Source: an uncultured bacterium (GTDB taxonomy: Bacteria > Bacillota_I > Bacilli_A > RFN20 > CAG-826). From it: a stretch of 64,000 nucleotides of DNA. A program made the translations under genes and the position numbers. Positions within the stretch are counted from its first letter, which is position 1. Each line of letters begins with the position of its first letter. The notes under the pieces are model-generated. The model searched no databases. It saw only the letters and a list, made by a program, of their open reading frames with translations, and was not told the origin of the DNA. Shown in pieces: positions 37,254 through 47,298 of the stretch. The stretch spans positions 815,071 through 879,070 of the forward strand of contig CASDYC010000001.1 of NCBI GenBank assembly GCA_949285665.1, given 5' to 3'.

Positions 37254-38099
37254 ATGGCAGAAAAAAAATTTAAAGTTCTAGTTACTGATTTAGATGGTAC
37301 TCTTTTTTATCCGAAAAGAAAATTAAGACTAATCCCTAAAAAAAGTATTAAATTTTTACAAGATTTTATTGATGAGGGCAATAAATTAGTTATTGCTAGC
37401 GGACGTAATTTTGAATTTAGTAAAAAAGTCATGAATAAAATCAAAAGAAAAGTTGATTTTTTTGGATGTAATAGTGCTTTAATGTTTGATGAAGATAATT
37501 TAGTTTATGAAAAGCATTTTGAAAACGATAAAATAATTGAATATCTAAATATGATTATTGACAAATTTTCTCCATCAAGTTTAGCAATAATGACAGACAA
37601 AAATAATTTAGTTGTTTGTCCATTAAAATTTAAAGTCTTAACTAATATGTTTTATCCATTTTGGAGTTTATCACAAGGAGTGTATAAAGAACCATATATA
37701 TTAGTTAATAAAGAAAAGTTTTATAATATTTTAAAAAGTGATAAAATATTCAAAGTCATGATATTTTTTGGTTTGACTAAATTAGCAGAATCAAAGGCAA
37801 CGATTGTTTCAAGCTATCTTAGAAAAAACGAAAAATTTTGTGAAGCTTCAAGTTCATCTATTTCAATTGAGTTAACTCCACTTGGCGTTAACAAAGGTGA
37901 AGGAATTGACATTTATGTAAAGAATCATAATTTAAATAAAGATCAAATTTATGTAATTGGAGATTCTGGGAATGATGTTCCAATGTTTAAAAAATATTAT
38001 GAGCATTCATTTTGTATGTCACATGCAAATGCTGGTGTTCAAAAAAATGCAAAAAATATTGTTAAACGATTTAGTGATTTAAAAGATTATTTATTATAA
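37254..38099 (+). CDS. HAD-superfamily phosphatase, Cof type
   Basis: 281 residues. VTDLDGTLF near residue 11 holds the nucleophile Asp; IASGRN is motif II; VIGDSGNDVPMF near residue 236 is motif IV binding Mg. The large inserted cap fits Cof-type sugar-phosphate or flavin-phosphate phosphatases; the substrate is not known. It begins 38 bases after hpf without a ribosome-binding site (only A/T before the ATG), so it is likely translated from the hpf transcript at low efficiency or from a short leader. Confidence 0.9.
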   Translation: MAEKKFKVLVTDLDGTLFYPKRKLRLIPKKSIKFLQDFIDEGNKLVIASGRNFEFSKKVMNKIKRKVDFFGCNSALMFDEDNLVYEKHFENDKIIEYLNMIIDKFSPSSLAIMTDKNNLVVCPLKFKVLTNMFYPFWSLSQGVYKEPYILVNKEKFYNILKSDKIFKVMIFFGLTKLAESKATIVSSYLRKNEKFCEASSSSISIELTPLGVNKGEGIDIYVKNHNLNKDQIYVIGDSGNDVPMFKKYYEHSFCMSHANAGVQKNAKNIVKRFSDLKDYLL

Positions 38100-38130
38100 T
38101 AATCTAATTAAATAGAACAGTGAGGGTATT

Positions 38131-39054
38131 ATGGCAGAAGAAAATAAAAATGTTCAATCTCAAGACGGTGTTTTAATGAAATATAGTATGGGTAAAATTA
38201 TTTTATCTTTTATTTATTATAATGGTTTAATTAGAGACACTCTTGAATATGTAATGAAAAAACCAACTTATGATGTTAATTTCTTTAAATACAAACAAAA
38301 TGGTATTTTAAATGAAATTAAAGTTAATTCACCACTTAAAAGATTTATTGATGCAAATGGTGAAAATGGACAAAAATTATTAAAGAAAATCGAAGACTTT
38401 GGTGATTTAGTTTATGGTCCAAATTCAACAATTTTAAAATTAGCTGATGATGGTTTAAGAGTTGATCATGCTCAACATATGGCAATCTTAGAAGCGGTCT
38501 TACCATTGCATGAAGAACTCGAAAGTATTGTATTATTGCACAAAAAAGCTGCTTTAGAAAAAAATGAATTAGATGATTCAATCAATAAATTAATTGATGT
38601 TGATGAAAGATTTTATAGAGCAGTAGCACTACTTAGTCTCTTTTTAGAATTAAGAGATCAATTTGGTGAATTTAATAAAATCATGGCTGAAAATAAAGGA
38701 CAAAGAAGTGCAGCAAGTAATTTTGTTGAAAAAGATATTGCAAAATTAGTTAATTTATTCAACTTAACAAAACAAAGAGCTACTTGTACAGATGTTATTT
38801 ACACAAATGCTTTAGATGCATTAAGTAATTTAATTGAAATGATGTCTGGAAGAAGAGATTTACCAAAAGGTTTAAAATGGAATGAAGAAATGGCAAATGT
38901 TTTAAAAGAAATTAATACATTTGTTGCCGATGCAGAACCAAAATTTAAACAATTATATGAACCATTAGTTAGAGAAATGATTAATGATGCAAGAAAGGCT
39001 AGAGAAGAACAAGAAAAAAATAAAGCTCAAGTAAATACGGAAGCTAAGGAATAA
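38131..39054 (+). CDS. soluble alpha-helical protein, unknown
   Basis: 307 residues without signal peptide or membrane helix. From about residue 100 it is long amphipathic helix (ILEAVLPLHEELESIVLLHKKAALEK and similar), and the end is a charged coiled-coil-like tail. I recognise no family. GAGGG precedes the ATG. It sits between the HAD gene and a small two-helix membrane protein 5 bases downstream, so the two may act together at the membrane. Confidence 0.75.
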   Translation: MAEENKNVQSQDGVLMKYSMGKIILSFIYYNGLIRDTLEYVMKKPTYDVNFFKYKQNGILNEIKVNSPLKRFIDANGENGQKLLKKIEDFGDLVYGPNSTILKLADDGLRVDHAQHMAILEAVLPLHEELESIVLLHKKAALEKNELDDSINKLIDVDERFYRAVALLSLFLELRDQFGEFNKIMAENKGQRSAASNFVEKDIAKLVNLFNLTKQRATCTDVIYTNALDALSNLIEMMSGRRDLPKGLKWNEEMANVLKEINTFVADAEPKFKQLYEPLVREMINDARKAREEQEKNKAQVNTEAKE

Positions 39055-39059
39055 TTAAT

Positions 39060-39455
39060 ATGGCAAATAAAAAATTAACACTTGAACAAAGAAATAGAAG
39101 AAACTTAATTTATGAGATTACTGCTTATGTAATTGCAGTATTATTAGTTTTATTTGGCTTAATTTTAATTATTTTATCAATTACTGGAGATTATTTAGAA
39201 TATGGCAACTTTATTAAAGTAGCAGAACAAAATACTTTTCCAATATTTGGTGTAAATGGTTTTTCTTGGAGATATTATGGTTTAATTTTAGTTGGACTTG
39301 CTTTAGTAATTTATTTAATTGCTGCATATGTTACATCTAAAAGTAAAGATCAAAAAACTAATCTTGAAGCTAGTAAATCAAAAAGAACTACTCTTAATCT
39401 TGAATCTGTTGAAAAGAAAAATGATTCAAGCGAAAATGAAGTAAAACAAAACTAA
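39060..39455 (+). CDS. small two-helix membrane protein, unknown
   Basis: 131 residues with hydrophobic helices near 18-42 and 70-90 and a charged, Lys/Ser/Glu-rich C-terminal tail from about 92. The two helices are joined by about 28 polar residues. Both ends are probably cytoplasmic. The preceding stop is 5 bases upstream, with AAGGA, so it is cotranscribed with the helical protein. A strong terminator follows. Confidence 0.75.
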   Translation: MANKKLTLEQRNRRNLIYEITAYVIAVLLVLFGLILIILSITGDYLEYGNFIKVAEQNTFPIFGVNGFSWRYYGLILVGLALVIYLIAAYVTSKSKDQKTNLEASKSKRTTLNLESVEKKNDSSENEVKQN

Positions 39456-39480
39456 AAAAATAAAATAAATATAAGATTTA

Positions 39481-39510
39481 AAAAACGAGTTCAGAACTCG
39501 TTTTTTATAT
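39481..39510 (+). terminator. rho-independent terminator of the hpf operon
   Basis: AAAAACGAGTTC and GAACTCGTTTTT are perfect 12-base arms (39481-39492, 39494-39505), followed by T residues. It ends the 36655-39455 group before the rpmG promoter. Confidence 0.92.
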
Positions 39511-39520
39511 ATGTATTTTA

Positions 39521-39549
39521 TTGCAAAATAATTGACTGAGTGCTATAAT
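39521..39549 (+). promoter_or_regulatory. promoter of rpmG-secE-nusG
   Basis: TTGCAA (39521-39526), 17 bases, TATAAT (39544-39549). Transcription should start near 39556, only about 13 bases before the rpmG ATG. Confidence 0.8.
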
Positions 39550-39568
39550 TATTCCGTTAATTTAGTAT

Positions 39569-39715
39569 ATGAGAAAAAAAATTATTTTAATTTGCTCAAA
39601 ATGCTTAGCAAGAAATTACACTACAACAAAAAAACAAACAAGTAGTGAAAGATTAGAAATTAAAAAATATTGCCCTCATTGTAATGAATATACCATTCAT
39701 AAAGAGAGCAAATAA
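39569..39715 (+). CDS. rpmG: ribosomal protein bL33
   Basis: 48 residues: [20 protein letters not shown] at the start, and CPHC near the end, giving the CxxC...CxxC zinc-ribbon of the zinc-binding L33 form. Part of the large subunit near the E site. It precedes secE and nusG, the usual Firmicutes order. No Shine-Dalgarno site is visible in its short leader. The secE ribosome-binding site GGAGG begins just after the stop. Confidence 0.95.
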   Translation: MRKKIILICSKCLARNYTTTKKQTSSERLEIKKYCPHCNEYTIHKESK

Positions 39716-39726
39716 GGAGGAAGATT

Positions 39727-39960
39727 ATGACATCACCAAAGAGATATTTCCAAGAAGTTATCCATCAAGGTAAAAAAGTAAGATGGCCAGATTTTAGCTC
39801 ATTTATTAGTGTTTTTACTGTTGTTATGGTAGTCTTAATTATTTCTGGTTTAATCTTAATGTTTGAAAATTGGACCGGTTTAAGTTTAATGAATTCATTA
39901 AGAGACGTATTTGAACCACTTGCAACTACTGCAACAAGTACCGCAAGTTCTGCTGTTTAA
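39727..39960 (+). CDS. secE: preprotein translocase subunit SecE
   Basis: 77 residues. An amphipathic N-terminal helix with KKVRWPDF, the conserved cytoplasmic motif, followed by one membrane helix (about 28-47). SecE clamps SecY in the Sec translocon. The tail after about residue 60 is Ala/Thr/Ser-rich. GGAGG lies 7 bases before the ATG. Confidence 0.95.
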   Translation: MTSPKRYFQEVIHQGKKVRWPDFSSFISVFTVVMVVLIISGLILMFENWTGLSLMNSLRDVFEPLATTATSTASSAV

Positions 39961-39979
39961 TTTTTAAGGAGGTTAGAAT

Positions 39980-40612
39980 ATGGATGATATTAATTTAAAT
40001 GAAAATGTAATACCAAGTGAAAGCAAAACTAGTGACGAAAATACACCAGTTAATAATCAACCAAATAAAAATGTTTCATATAAAGCTTGGTATATTGCAA
40101 CAACTTATTCAGCTCATGAAAATAAAGTTGCAGAAAATATAAGAAAAAGAATTGAATCTTTTGGTTTACAAGATCAAGTATTTAGAGTAATTGTTGCCGA
40201 AGAAAAAGTTCAAATTAAAACACCTTCTGGAAAAATTAAAGAAAAAATGAAAAATATTTATCCAGGTTATATCTATGTTGAAATGATTATGACTGATGAA
40301 ACTTGGTATATGGTCAGAAATACCCCAGGAGTTACTGGTATTGTAGGATCAAGCGGTGGTGGTGCAAAACCAACTCCAGTTCCAACAAATGAAATTGAAT
40401 CAGTCTTAAAAAGAATCGGTCTTGTTGACGATTCTATGCTTACAAGATACAACGTTGGAGACCATGTTAAAGTTGTTGCCGGAACATTTAATGGACTTGA
40501 TGGAGATATCATTGAAATTAACCCAGAAAATCAAACTGTTGTTATAAACGCTGTCTTCTTTGGCCGTCCAACTAGACTTGAATTACAATTCTCAATCATT
40601 GAAAAAATTTAA
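39980..40612 (+). CDS. nusG: transcription antitermination/pausing factor NusG
   Basis: 210 residues. About 35 extra polar residues precede the NGN domain (KAWYIATTYSAHENKVAENI ... KIYPGYIYVEM as KNIYPGYIYVEM ... NTPGVTGIVG). The C-terminal KOW domain is VGDHVKVVAGTFNGLDGDI near 155-173. NusG binds RNA polymerase. AGGAGG precedes the ATG. The order secE-nusG-rplK is conserved. Confidence 0.97.
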   Translation: MDDINLNENVIPSESKTSDENTPVNNQPNKNVSYKAWYIATTYSAHENKVAENIRKRIESFGLQDQVFRVIVAEEKVQIKTPSGKIKEKMKNIYPGYIYVEMIMTDETWYMVRNTPGVTGIVGSSGGGAKPTPVPTNEIESVLKRIGLVDDSMLTRYNVGDHVKVVAGTFNGLDGDIIEINPENQTVVINAVFFGRPTRLELQFSIIEKI

Positions 40613-40629
40613 GTTATTTTTAAAAACAC

Positions 40630-40639
40630 TGCAAAACCT
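40630..40639 (-). repeat. dispersed intergenic motif, copy 3
   Basis: On the minus strand AGGTTTTGCA followed by GTGTTTTTAAAA and preceded by AAAAATATTG; it lies between nusG and its terminator. Confidence 0.5.
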
Positions 40640-40688
40640 CAATATTTTTTGAAACTTATAAAATTTATAAAAAAATGTTTGGTTTTTT

Positions 40689-40726
40689 CGCCTATTAGTA
40701 GTATTATTAATAGGCGTTATTTTTTA
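40689..40726 (+). terminator. terminator or attenuator between nusG and rplK
   Basis: CGCCTATTA (40689-40697) and TAATAGGCG (40708-40716) pair, followed by TTATTTTTTA. It can end the nusG transcript or, if the operon reads through, attenuate rplK. Confidence 0.8.
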
Positions 40727-40749
40727 TATAAAAAATAAACGGAATGATG

Positions 40750-40786
40750 TGTGGAAGAATTTACGATTATTCGAACCACAACCACA
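40750..40786 (+). promoter_or_regulatory. rplK leader hairpin, possible L1 autoregulation site
   Basis: TGTGG (40750-40754) can pair with CCACA (40776-40780, or again 40782-40786), enclosing GAAT/ATTC. L1 represses rplK-rplA in many bacteria through a leader stem with an internal loop. The likeness here is structural only. Confidence 0.3.
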
Positions 40787-40811
40787 GAATTTTATTTGGG
40801 AGGAAATTATC

Positions 40812-41222
40812 GTGGCTAAAAAAATCGCTAAAGTAGTTAAAATGGAACTACCTGGTGGTGAAGCAAAACCAGGACCAAAATTAGCTTCCGCTGGTATCGT
40901 AATGCCAAAGTTTTGTACAGATTTTAATGCTAAAACAGCTGATAGAAGAGGAGAAATCGTACCTGTAATTATTACAGCTTATGAAGACAAGAGTTTTGAT
41001 TACGTAATTAAAACATCCCCTGTTGCTGGTTTATTATTAAAAGCTGCTGGAATTTCAAAAGGTTCTTCAAATTCCAAAAAGATCGTCGGCCATATTTCAA
41101 AGGCTAAACTTAAAGAAATTGCTGAATACAAATTACCAGATTTAAACTGCAATGATGTTGAAGCAGCAATGAAAATTATTGCTGGTAGTGCAAAAAATAT
41201 GGGCATTGCCATTGATGACTAA
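40812..41222 (+). CDS. rplK: ribosomal protein uL11
   Basis: 136 residues. KIAKVVKMELPGGEAKPGPKLASAG is the rRNA/thiostrepton-site N domain; the C domain follows with a typical IKTSPVAGLLLKAAG segment. I choose the GTG at 40812, 7 bases after GGGAGG; an upstream in-frame ATG (40749) would add 21 residues foreign to the family and precedes the ribosome-binding site. Forms a unit with rplA 19 bases downstream. Confidence 0.96.
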   Translation: MAKKIAKVVKMELPGGEAKPGPKLASAGIVMPKFCTDFNAKTADRRGEIVPVIITAYEDKSFDYVIKTSPVAGLLLKAAGISKGSSNSKKIVGHISKAKLKEIAEYKLPDLNCNDVEAAMKIIAGSAKNMGIAIDD

Positions 41223-41241
41223 GAAAGGAATTTGAAAGAGA

Positions 41242-41925
41242 ATGAAAAGAAGTAAAAAATATACTGCTGTTTCAAAATTAGTTGATGCTAGTAAAATTTA
41301 TGAATTGAAAGAAGCAGTTGAATTAGTAAAACAAACAACTACAGTTAAATTTGATGCAACAATTGATTTATCTTTTAGATTAAATGTTGATCCAAGACAA
41401 GCTGACCAACAAGTAAGAGGTACTATTGTTCTTCCTCATGGTAATGGTAAAACTAAAAAAGTTTTAGCAATTACAAGTAAAGTTGAAGAAGCAAAAGAAG
41501 CTGGTGCTGATATTGCTGGCGGAAAAGAAATGGTTGATAAGATTAAATCTGAAAATTGGTTTGATTTTGATGTCATTGTTGCAACTCCAGATATGATGGG
41601 AGAAATTGGTAAAATCGCTAGAATTTTAGGTCCTAAAGGATTAATGCCAAACCCAAAAGTTGGAACTGTCTCACCTGACATTGCAAAAGCTGTTAAAGAT
41701 ATTAAAGCTGGTAAAGTTGAATACCGTGTTGATAAAGAAGGTAATATGCATGTATCAGTTGCAAGAGTAAGTTTTGATACAGATAAAATTGTTGAAAATG
41801 TCGAAGCTTTAACAGGTGCTATTGTCAAAGCAAAACCAGCTGCTGTTAAAGGTACTTATATTAAAAATGCAGTTATGCATACAACAATGGGACCAGCAAT
41901 CCATTTCACATTTGCTGGAAGATAA
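41242..41925 (+). CDS. rplA: ribosomal protein uL1
   Basis: 227 residues, normal length. [39 protein letters not shown] and [19 protein letters not shown] are family signatures. It forms the L1 stalk and is a known translational repressor of its own operon. A ribosome-binding site AAAGGA lies before the ATG. Confidence 0.98.
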   Translation: MKRSKKYTAVSKLVDASKIYELKEAVELVKQTTTVKFDATIDLSFRLNVDPRQADQQVRGTIVLPHGNGKTKKVLAITSKVEEAKEAGADIAGGKEMVDKIKSENWFDFDVIVATPDMMGEIGKIARILGPKGLMPNPKVGTVSPDIAKAVKDIKAGKVEYRVDKEGNMHVSVARVSFDTDKIVENVEALTGAIVKAKPAAVKGTYIKNAVMHTTMGPAIHFTFAGR

Positions 41926-41952
41926 TTATTAATTAATTTTGGTTAAGTGCAT

Positions 41953-42048
41953 TCAATATACCCTAGACCGTAACGGCCTTAGATGCTTAATAATGTTACG
42001 CAGGTATTTAAATAGTAAATAATAAAGTATATTGATGCCTTCAATATA
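41953..42048 (+). ncRNA. L10 (rplJL) ribosomal-protein leader RNA
   Basis: Between rplA and rplJ: ATACC (41958-41962) pairs with GGTAT (42003-42007) and GTAAC (41970-41974) with GTTAC (41995-41999); the pieces CTAGACC and CTTAATAATG...CGCAGGTA match the conserved L10 leader. TATATTGA (42028-42035) can pair with TCAATATA either upstream (41953-41960) or just before the ribosome-binding site (42041-42048), giving two exclusive folds. Autoregulation by L10(L12)4 is known in the family. Confidence 0.82.
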
Positions 42049-42065
42049 AAAAAGGAGGTATGGGA

Positions 42066-42548
42066 ATGAACGAAAGTGTCTTAAAAGCAAAACAAGATCT
42101 CGTTGAAGAAGTTAAAAAAGATGTTCAAGAATCACAAACCGTTGTTTTATTTGAATATCGTGGATTATCTGTTAGTGCTTTAACATCTTTAAGAAGAGAC
42201 TTACTTAAAGCTAATTCCAAAGTTTGTGTATTTAAAAATACATTAACAAAGAGAGCTTTTGAAGATTTAGGTCATAATGAATTCGCTAGTGAATTAAAAG
42301 GTCCTAATGCAATATTATTTTCAAAAGACATTTCTGCAGGTTTAAAAGTTTTAACAAAATTTGCTAAAAGAAATGAAGAAGTTCAAATTAAAAGTGGACT
42401 TGTAGAAGGAAGATTCATTGATAAGTCAAAAATCAAAGAAATCGCTAAGATTCCTGGAAGAGAAGGTTTACTCTCTATGTTCTTATCAGTGTTAAATGCA
42501 CCAGTTCGTCAATTTGCTTTAACTGTTAAAGCAGTTGCTGAAAAATAA
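42066..42548 (+). CDS. rplJ: ribosomal protein uL10
   Basis: 160 residues. [22 protein letters not shown] is the rRNA-binding domain start, and the C-terminal helix binds L7/L12. I choose ATG 42066, 7 bases after GGAGG; the ATG at 42060 lies directly against that site. Regulated by its leader RNA. Confidence 0.96.
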   Translation: MNESVLKAKQDLVEEVKKDVQESQTVVLFEYRGLSVSALTSLRRDLLKANSKVCVFKNTLTKRAFEDLGHNEFASELKGPNAILFSKDISAGLKVLTKFAKRNEEVQIKSGLVEGRFIDKSKIKEIAKIPGREGLLSMFLSVLNAPVRQFALTVKAVAEK

Positions 42549-42595
42549 AATTTAAGCCAAAAAATATACATTTATTTATTAAGGAGGATTTAAAA

Positions 42596-42970
42596 ATGGC
42601 AAAATTAAGTATTGAAGAAATTGTTGCTTCATTAAAAGAATATACAGTTTTAGAATTAAATGATTTAGTAAAGGCAGTTGAACAAGAATTTGGTGTTACA
42701 GCTGCTGCTCCAGTTGCTGCTGCTCCAGCTGCTGAAGAAGAAGAAGTTAAGAAAGGACCAAGCGAAGTTGCTTTATGGATTAAATCTGTTGGTGATTCCA
42801 AAGTTAAAGTCATCAAAGCAGTTCAAGCTATCACTGGTTTAGGCTTAATGGATGCTAAAAAATTAGTCGATGGCGCTCCAGTTGCAGTTAAAGAACACAT
42901 TAGTCAAACTGAAGCTGAAGAACACAAAAAAGCATTAGTTGAAGCTGGTGCTGAAGTCGAAATTAAATAA
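42596..42970 (+). CDS. rplL: ribosomal protein bL12 (L7/L12)
   Basis: 124 residues. N-terminal dimerisation helices ([20 protein letters not shown]), an Ala/Glu hinge ([13 protein letters not shown]) and the factor-binding C domain ([21 protein letters not shown]). AAGGAGG precedes the ATG. It is cotranscribed with rplJ and followed by a terminator. Confidence 0.98.
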   Translation: MAKLSIEEIVASLKEYTVLELNDLVKAVEQEFGVTAAAPVAAAPAAEEEEVKKGPSEVALWIKSVGDSKVKVIKAVQAITGLGLMDAKKLVDGAPVAVKEHISQTEAEEHKKALVEAGAEVEIK

Positions 42971-42990
42971 TTAATTTAATTTTAATTTTT

Positions 42991-43029
42991 AACCTGTCTA
43001 CATATTTAAAAATGTGTAGGCAGGTTTTT
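42991..43029 (+). terminator. terminator after rplL
   Basis: AACCTGTCTACAT (42991-43003) pairs with ATGTGTAGGCAGGTT (43012-43026) with one G-U pair, followed by T residues. It likely lowers the rpoBC level relative to rplJL. Confidence 0.85.
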
Positions 43030-43052
43030 GTGCATTTATTAAGTATTAAAAA

Positions 43053-43664
43053 ATGGCTAAATTTGATAAAGATTTATTATTAGAAAACAAAAATTACAAA
43101 GTAATAAATATAAAATTTTTAGATGAGAATTTTGAATTTATTAGCGCAAATTCTAATCTGACAAAAAGCAAAAAAATGGATGATGGATCCTATTTTATAC
43201 TTGATACACTTTATAAAAATATTAAAGGAAAGACGAATTTAGAATTAAATTTCAATTTAGGATATATAAGCCTTATTCTTGCTAAATTATTTAAAGATAA
43301 GAAGTTTTATATTTATGAAAATAATAAAGAGATAATAGATTTTATTGAATTTAACAGATTTAATTTAAATGTCGCTTCAAAAGTTAGTATCTTAAAGTTT
43401 GATTATTTGAAAGATGTTGAAAATTATAAATTTGATAATATTTTCTTAAAGACATCGACTAAGATATCAATAGATGAATTAAATAAAATATTTACTAGTT
43501 TAAAATTGTCTCTTAATAAAAATGGATCTTTATATATATTAATAAAGATGATTAAGGGAGCAATTGTTATTTATAAAGTATTAGAGAATGTATTTGGAGA
43601 AAATAATATCAAAATTATAAATCAAAATACAACTTATCAAATAATACAAGCTGAAAACAAATAA
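43053..43664 (+). CDS. degenerate RsmC/YbxB-like methyltransferase fold protein
   Basis: 203 residues at the place of ybxB (16S rRNA m2G methyltransferase) in Bacilli, between rplL and rpoB. The fold can be followed: SKSKKMDDGSYFILDTLY corresponds to the KKEVDFGSRLL region, and LELNFNLGYISLILAKLF to motif I. The Gly-rich SAM loop (family D-x-G-C-G-x-G) is LELNFNLG here, and the catalytic NPP motif (TNPPI) is LKTST. So SAM binding and catalysis are probably lost. ATG has no ribosome-binding site. Function may be structural, or the gene is decaying though still open. Confidence 0.7.
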   Translation: MAKFDKDLLLENKNYKVINIKFLDENFEFISANSNLTKSKKMDDGSYFILDTLYKNIKGKTNLELNFNLGYISLILAKLFKDKKFYIYENNKEIIDFIEFNRFNLNVASKVSILKFDYLKDVENYKFDNIFLKTSTKISIDELNKIFTSLKLSLNKNGSLYILIKMIKGAIVIYKVLENVFGENNIKIINQNTTYQIIQAENK

Positions 43665-43681
43665 AAAGGAGAGAAGCTATA

Positions 43682-46600
43682 ATGGAAATTTACAAAAATT
43701 ATAAAAGATTAAACAATGATAGAATTGATTTTTCAAAAGTATCAGGCACAATGCCTCTTCCTTATTTAGTTGAAATTCAAACAGAATCTTTTAAGTGGTT
43801 TCTTGATAAAGGCTTAGAAGAAGTTTTTAAAGATGTTTTTCCAATTGAATCTTATGATAAGAAAACAATAATTAGTTTTGATAATTTCTTTTTAGAAGAT
43901 TGCAAATATAGTGCTCTTGAATGTAAAGCTAGAAATTTAACTTATTCAAGACCTTTAAAAGCCGTTATTAGATTAGAAAGAAAAGAATCTGAAACTGGAA
44001 GTAACGAAATTAAACAATCCACTGTCTTTATTGGTGATTTACCAATGATGACTGAAAGTGGAACTTTTGTTATTAATGGTGGTGAAAAAGTTATTGTCTC
44101 TCAAATCGTTAGATCACCAGGCGCATATTTATCAAAGTCAAGAGATAAATATGGAAGATTTATGTATAATGCAGATTTAATTCCAAGTAGAGGTACATGG
44201 TTAGAATTTGAATCTGATATTAAAGGACAATTAGGTGTTAGAATCGATAGACAAAGAAAAATGCCAGTGACAGTTTTACTTAAGGCATTAGGTTTTACAA
44301 CTTATGAAGAATTAGAAAGCTTATTTGGTGAATGCCAAGCTTTAAAAGAAACTTGGGAAAAAGATCCAGTTGCTAAAAACCCACAAGCTGCTTTAAGAGA
44401 AATATTTGTTAAATTAAAACCAGGCGAACCAATTACCAATGAAGGTATTGTTAATTTCTTAATTCAAAAATTCTTTGATGAAAAAAGATATGATATTGGT
44501 GCTCCTGGAAGATATAAATATAATAAAAAACTTGGTCCTTATAATCGTTTAATTAATAGAATTTTAGCAGAAAATCTAGTTAATGAAGATGGTGAAGTTT
44601 TATTTGAAAAAGGTCATTTAATGACAAAAGATGATGTTTCAAATTTAAAAAAGGCTAAGTTATTTGAAAATGAAAATTGTAAATATAGATACGAATTACC
44701 ATTAAATAAAGACTTAGATGAAAATACAAGTGTCTATATTATTAATGTTTATAATGATGAATCAAAATCAAAAGTTTGTAAAATTGTCGCAAATGATATT
44801 AATTTAACAATTCATAGAGTAACAATTAGTGATATTGTTGCAACATTTTCATATTTTATTAATATCATGGATGGTTTTGGTGAAACTGATGATATTGATA
44901 ATTTATCAAACCGTAGAATTAGAAGAATCGGTGAACTTTTACAAACTCAATTTAGAATTGGATTAACTAAAATGGCAAAAGCTGTTTTACAAAAATTATC
45001 TGTTTCTAACGTTGAAGATTTATCACTTCAAAGTTTATTAAATGTTAGACTTATTTCAAGTTCTGTTAAAGATTTCTTTAACTCCAGCCAATTATCACAA
45101 TTTATGGATCAAACAAACCCATTAGCAGAACTTACAAATAAAAGAAGAATCAGTGCTTTAGGACCAGGCGGATTAACAAGAGATAGAGCATCTATGGAAG
45201 TTAGAGATGTTCACTTTACTCACTATGGTAGAATTTGTCCTATTGAAACTCCAGAAGGTCAAAACATTGGTTTAATTAATAATCTTGCAACTTATGCTAA
45301 AGTTAATAATTATGGATTTATTGAAACTCCATATAGATTAATTAAACATGTCGAAGAAAGTGATGGAAAAATTCACTCATATGTTACTGAAGAGACAAAA
45401 TATTTCTCTGCTGATCAAGAAAGAAATCATAGAATTGCTCAAGCTAACGTTAAATTAGGTGAAAATAGAGAAATTTTACAAGACAGTGTTGTTGCAAGAT
45501 ATAATGGCGAAAATATAATTTGTGCTACTAAAGATGCTGATTATATTGATGTTTCTCCAAAACAAATTATATCAGTTGCTACATCTTGTATTCCATTCCT
45601 TGAAAACGATGATAACACAAGAGCACTTATGGGTGCTAACATGCAAAGACAAGCATTACCACTTGTTGATCCTGAAGCTCCATATGTTGGAACTGGCATG
45701 GAACATATAGTTGCTCATGATAGTGGTCTTGCTGTTATTGCAAAAAATCCTGGCGTTGTTGTTTATACTGATTCAAAACAAATTCAAGTAAAAACTGATG
45801 CAGGTACAATTGATGTTTATGTTCTTCAAAAATTTGAAAGAAGTAACAATGGTACATGTATTAATCAACATAGTATTGTTAAATTAAATCAAAGAGTACA
45901 TAAAGGTGAGATAATCGCTGATGGTCCAAGTATGGATCATGGTGATTTAGCACTTGGAAAAAACGTCGTCGTCGCATTTACAACTTGGGAAGGTTATAAC
46001 TACGAAGATGCTGTTATTATGTCTCAAAGATTAGTTCAAGATGATGTCTATACTTCAATTCATATTGAAAGTTATGATTTAGAATGTAGAGAAACAAAAC
46101 TTGGACCAGAAACAATTACAAGAGATATTCCAAATACTTCTGATTTGGCTAAAAAATATTTAGATGAAAGAGGTATTATTATTGTTGGAAGTGAAGTTAA
46201 AGAAGGAGATATTTTAGTTGGAAAAACTACTCCAAAAGGACAAAATGAACCACTTCCAGAAGAACGTATCTTTATGGCAATTTTTGGAGATAAATCCAAA
46301 GATGGTAAAGATTCAAGTTTAAGAGTTCCTCATGGTGGCTCTGGTATTGTCGTTGATGTAAAATGTTTTTCAAGAGCAAATGGCGATGAACTTCCACCAA
46401 ATGTTAATGAAAAAATTAGAGTTTATATTGCTCAAAGAAGAAAAATATCTGAAGGTGATAAAATGTCTGGAAGACACGGTAATAAAGGTGTTATTTCGAG
46501 AATTTTACCTGTCCAAGATATGCCATATTTACCAGATGGTACACCTGTTGATATCTTATTAAATCCTTGTGGTGTTCCATCCCGTATGAACATTGGTCAA

Positions 46601-47278
46601 ATTCTTGAACTTCATTTAGGTCTTGCATGTCGAAAACTTGGAATTAAAATTGCAACTCCAGTTTTTGATGGTATTTCTAATGAAGAAATCATGGATTTAA
46701 TTAGAAAAGCTGGATTAAGCGAAGATGGAAAGACTGTCTTATATGATGGAAGAACCGGCGAAAGATTTGATGAAAAGATTTCCGTTGGTGTCATGTATAT
46801 GATTAAACTTGTCCACATGGTTGATGATAAATTACACGCAAGAGCTACAGGACCTTATAGTTTAGTTACTCAACAACCTCTTGGTGGTAAAGCTCAAAAC
46901 GGTGGTCAAAAATTCGGTGAAATGGAAGTTTGGGCACTTGAAGCTTATGGTGCTGCATATACTCTTCAAGAAATTTTAACAATTAAATCTGATGATAGAG
47001 TCGGAAGAACTGCAACATATAGTGCAATTATTAGAGGTAGAGAATTACCAAAACCTTCAATTCCAGAAGCTTGTAGAGTCTTCATTAAAGAGTTAAAAGG
47101 TTTAGCATTAGATGTTACATTATATAATGAAAAACAAGAAGAAATTGATATGGATGTTTTAGCTCGTGAAATTTCAAAACAAGTTAAAAAAGCTAATCAA
47201 GAAATTAAAAATAAACCTGTTGAAGATGATTACAATCAAACTTTAACACAAGAAAAAGCCTCTGAATTGGCTAACTAA
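43682..47278 (+). CDS. rpoB: RNA polymerase beta subunit
   Basis: 1198 residues. All core regions are present, including [20 protein letters not shown] (rifampicin pocket), [28 protein letters not shown], and the C-terminal [18 protein letters not shown]. Asn486 (codon 45137-45139) replaces the His526 of E. coli. AAAAGGAG precedes the ATG. Two bases after its stop begins the rpoC ribosome-binding region. Housekeeping gene, strongly expressed. Confidence 0.98.
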   Translation: MEIYKNYKRLNNDRIDFSKVSGTMPLPYLVEIQTESFKWFLDKGLEEVFKDVFPIESYDKKTIISFDNFFLEDCKYSALECKARNLTYSRPLKAVIRLERKESETGSNEIKQSTVFIGDLPMMTESGTFVINGGEKVIVSQIVRSPGAYLSKSRDKYGRFMYNADLIPSRGTWLEFESDIKGQLGVRIDRQRKMPVTVLLKALGFTTYEELESLFGECQALKETWEKDPVAKNPQAALREIFVKLKPGEPITNEGIVNFLIQKFFDEKRYDIGAPGRYKYNKKLGPYNRLINRILAENLVNEDGEVLFEKGHLMTKDDVSNLKKAKLFENENCKYRYELPLNKDLDENTSVYIINVYNDESKSKVCKIVANDINLTIHRVTISDIVATFSYFINIMDGFGETDDIDNLSNRRIRRIGELLQTQFRIGLTKMAKAVLQKLSVSNVEDLSLQSLLNVRLISSSVKDFFNSSQLSQFMDQTNPLAELTNKRRISALGPGGLTRDRASMEVRDVHFTHYGRICPIETPEGQNIGLINNLATYAKVNNYGFIETPYRLIKHVEESDGKIHSYVTEETKYFSADQERNHRIAQANVKLGENREILQDSVVARYNGENIICATKDADYIDVSPKQIISVATSCIPFLENDDNTRALMGANMQRQALPLVDPEAPYVGTGMEHIVAHDSGLAVIAKNPGVVVYTDSKQIQVKTDAGTIDVYVLQKFERSNNGTCINQHSIVKLNQRVHKGEIIADGPSMDHGDLALGKNVVVAFTTWEGYNYEDAVIMSQRLVQDDVYTSIHIESYDLECRETKLGPETITRDIPNTSDLAKKYLDERGIIIVGSEVKEGDILVGKTTPKGQNEPLPEERIFMAIFGDKSKDGKDSSLRVPHGGSGIVVDVKCFSRANGDELPPNVNEKIRVYIAQRRKISEGDKMSGRHGNKGVISRILPVQDMPYLPDGTPVDILLNPCGVPSRMNIGQILELHLGLACRKLGIKIATPVFDGISNEEIMDLIRKAGLSEDGKTVLYDGRTGERFDEKISVGVMYMIKLVHMVDDKLHARATGPYSLVTQQPLGGKAQNGGQKFGEMEVWALEAYGAAYTLQEILTIKSDDRVGRTATYSAIIRGRELPKPSIPEACRVFIKELKGLALDVTLYNEKQEEIDMDVLAREISKQVKKANQEIKNKPVEDDYNQTLTQEKASELAN

Positions 47279-47298
47279 ACTTGAAAGGAGAAAAGATT

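Noticed and set aside
39532..39549. TTGACT at 39532 as the -35 of rpmG
   Set aside because: Only 6 bases before TATAAT; TTGCAA at 39521 has the right 17-base spacing.
40749..40811. rplK starting at the ATG 40749
   Set aside because: The added 21 residues do not belong to L11 and the ribosome-binding site lies after that ATG.
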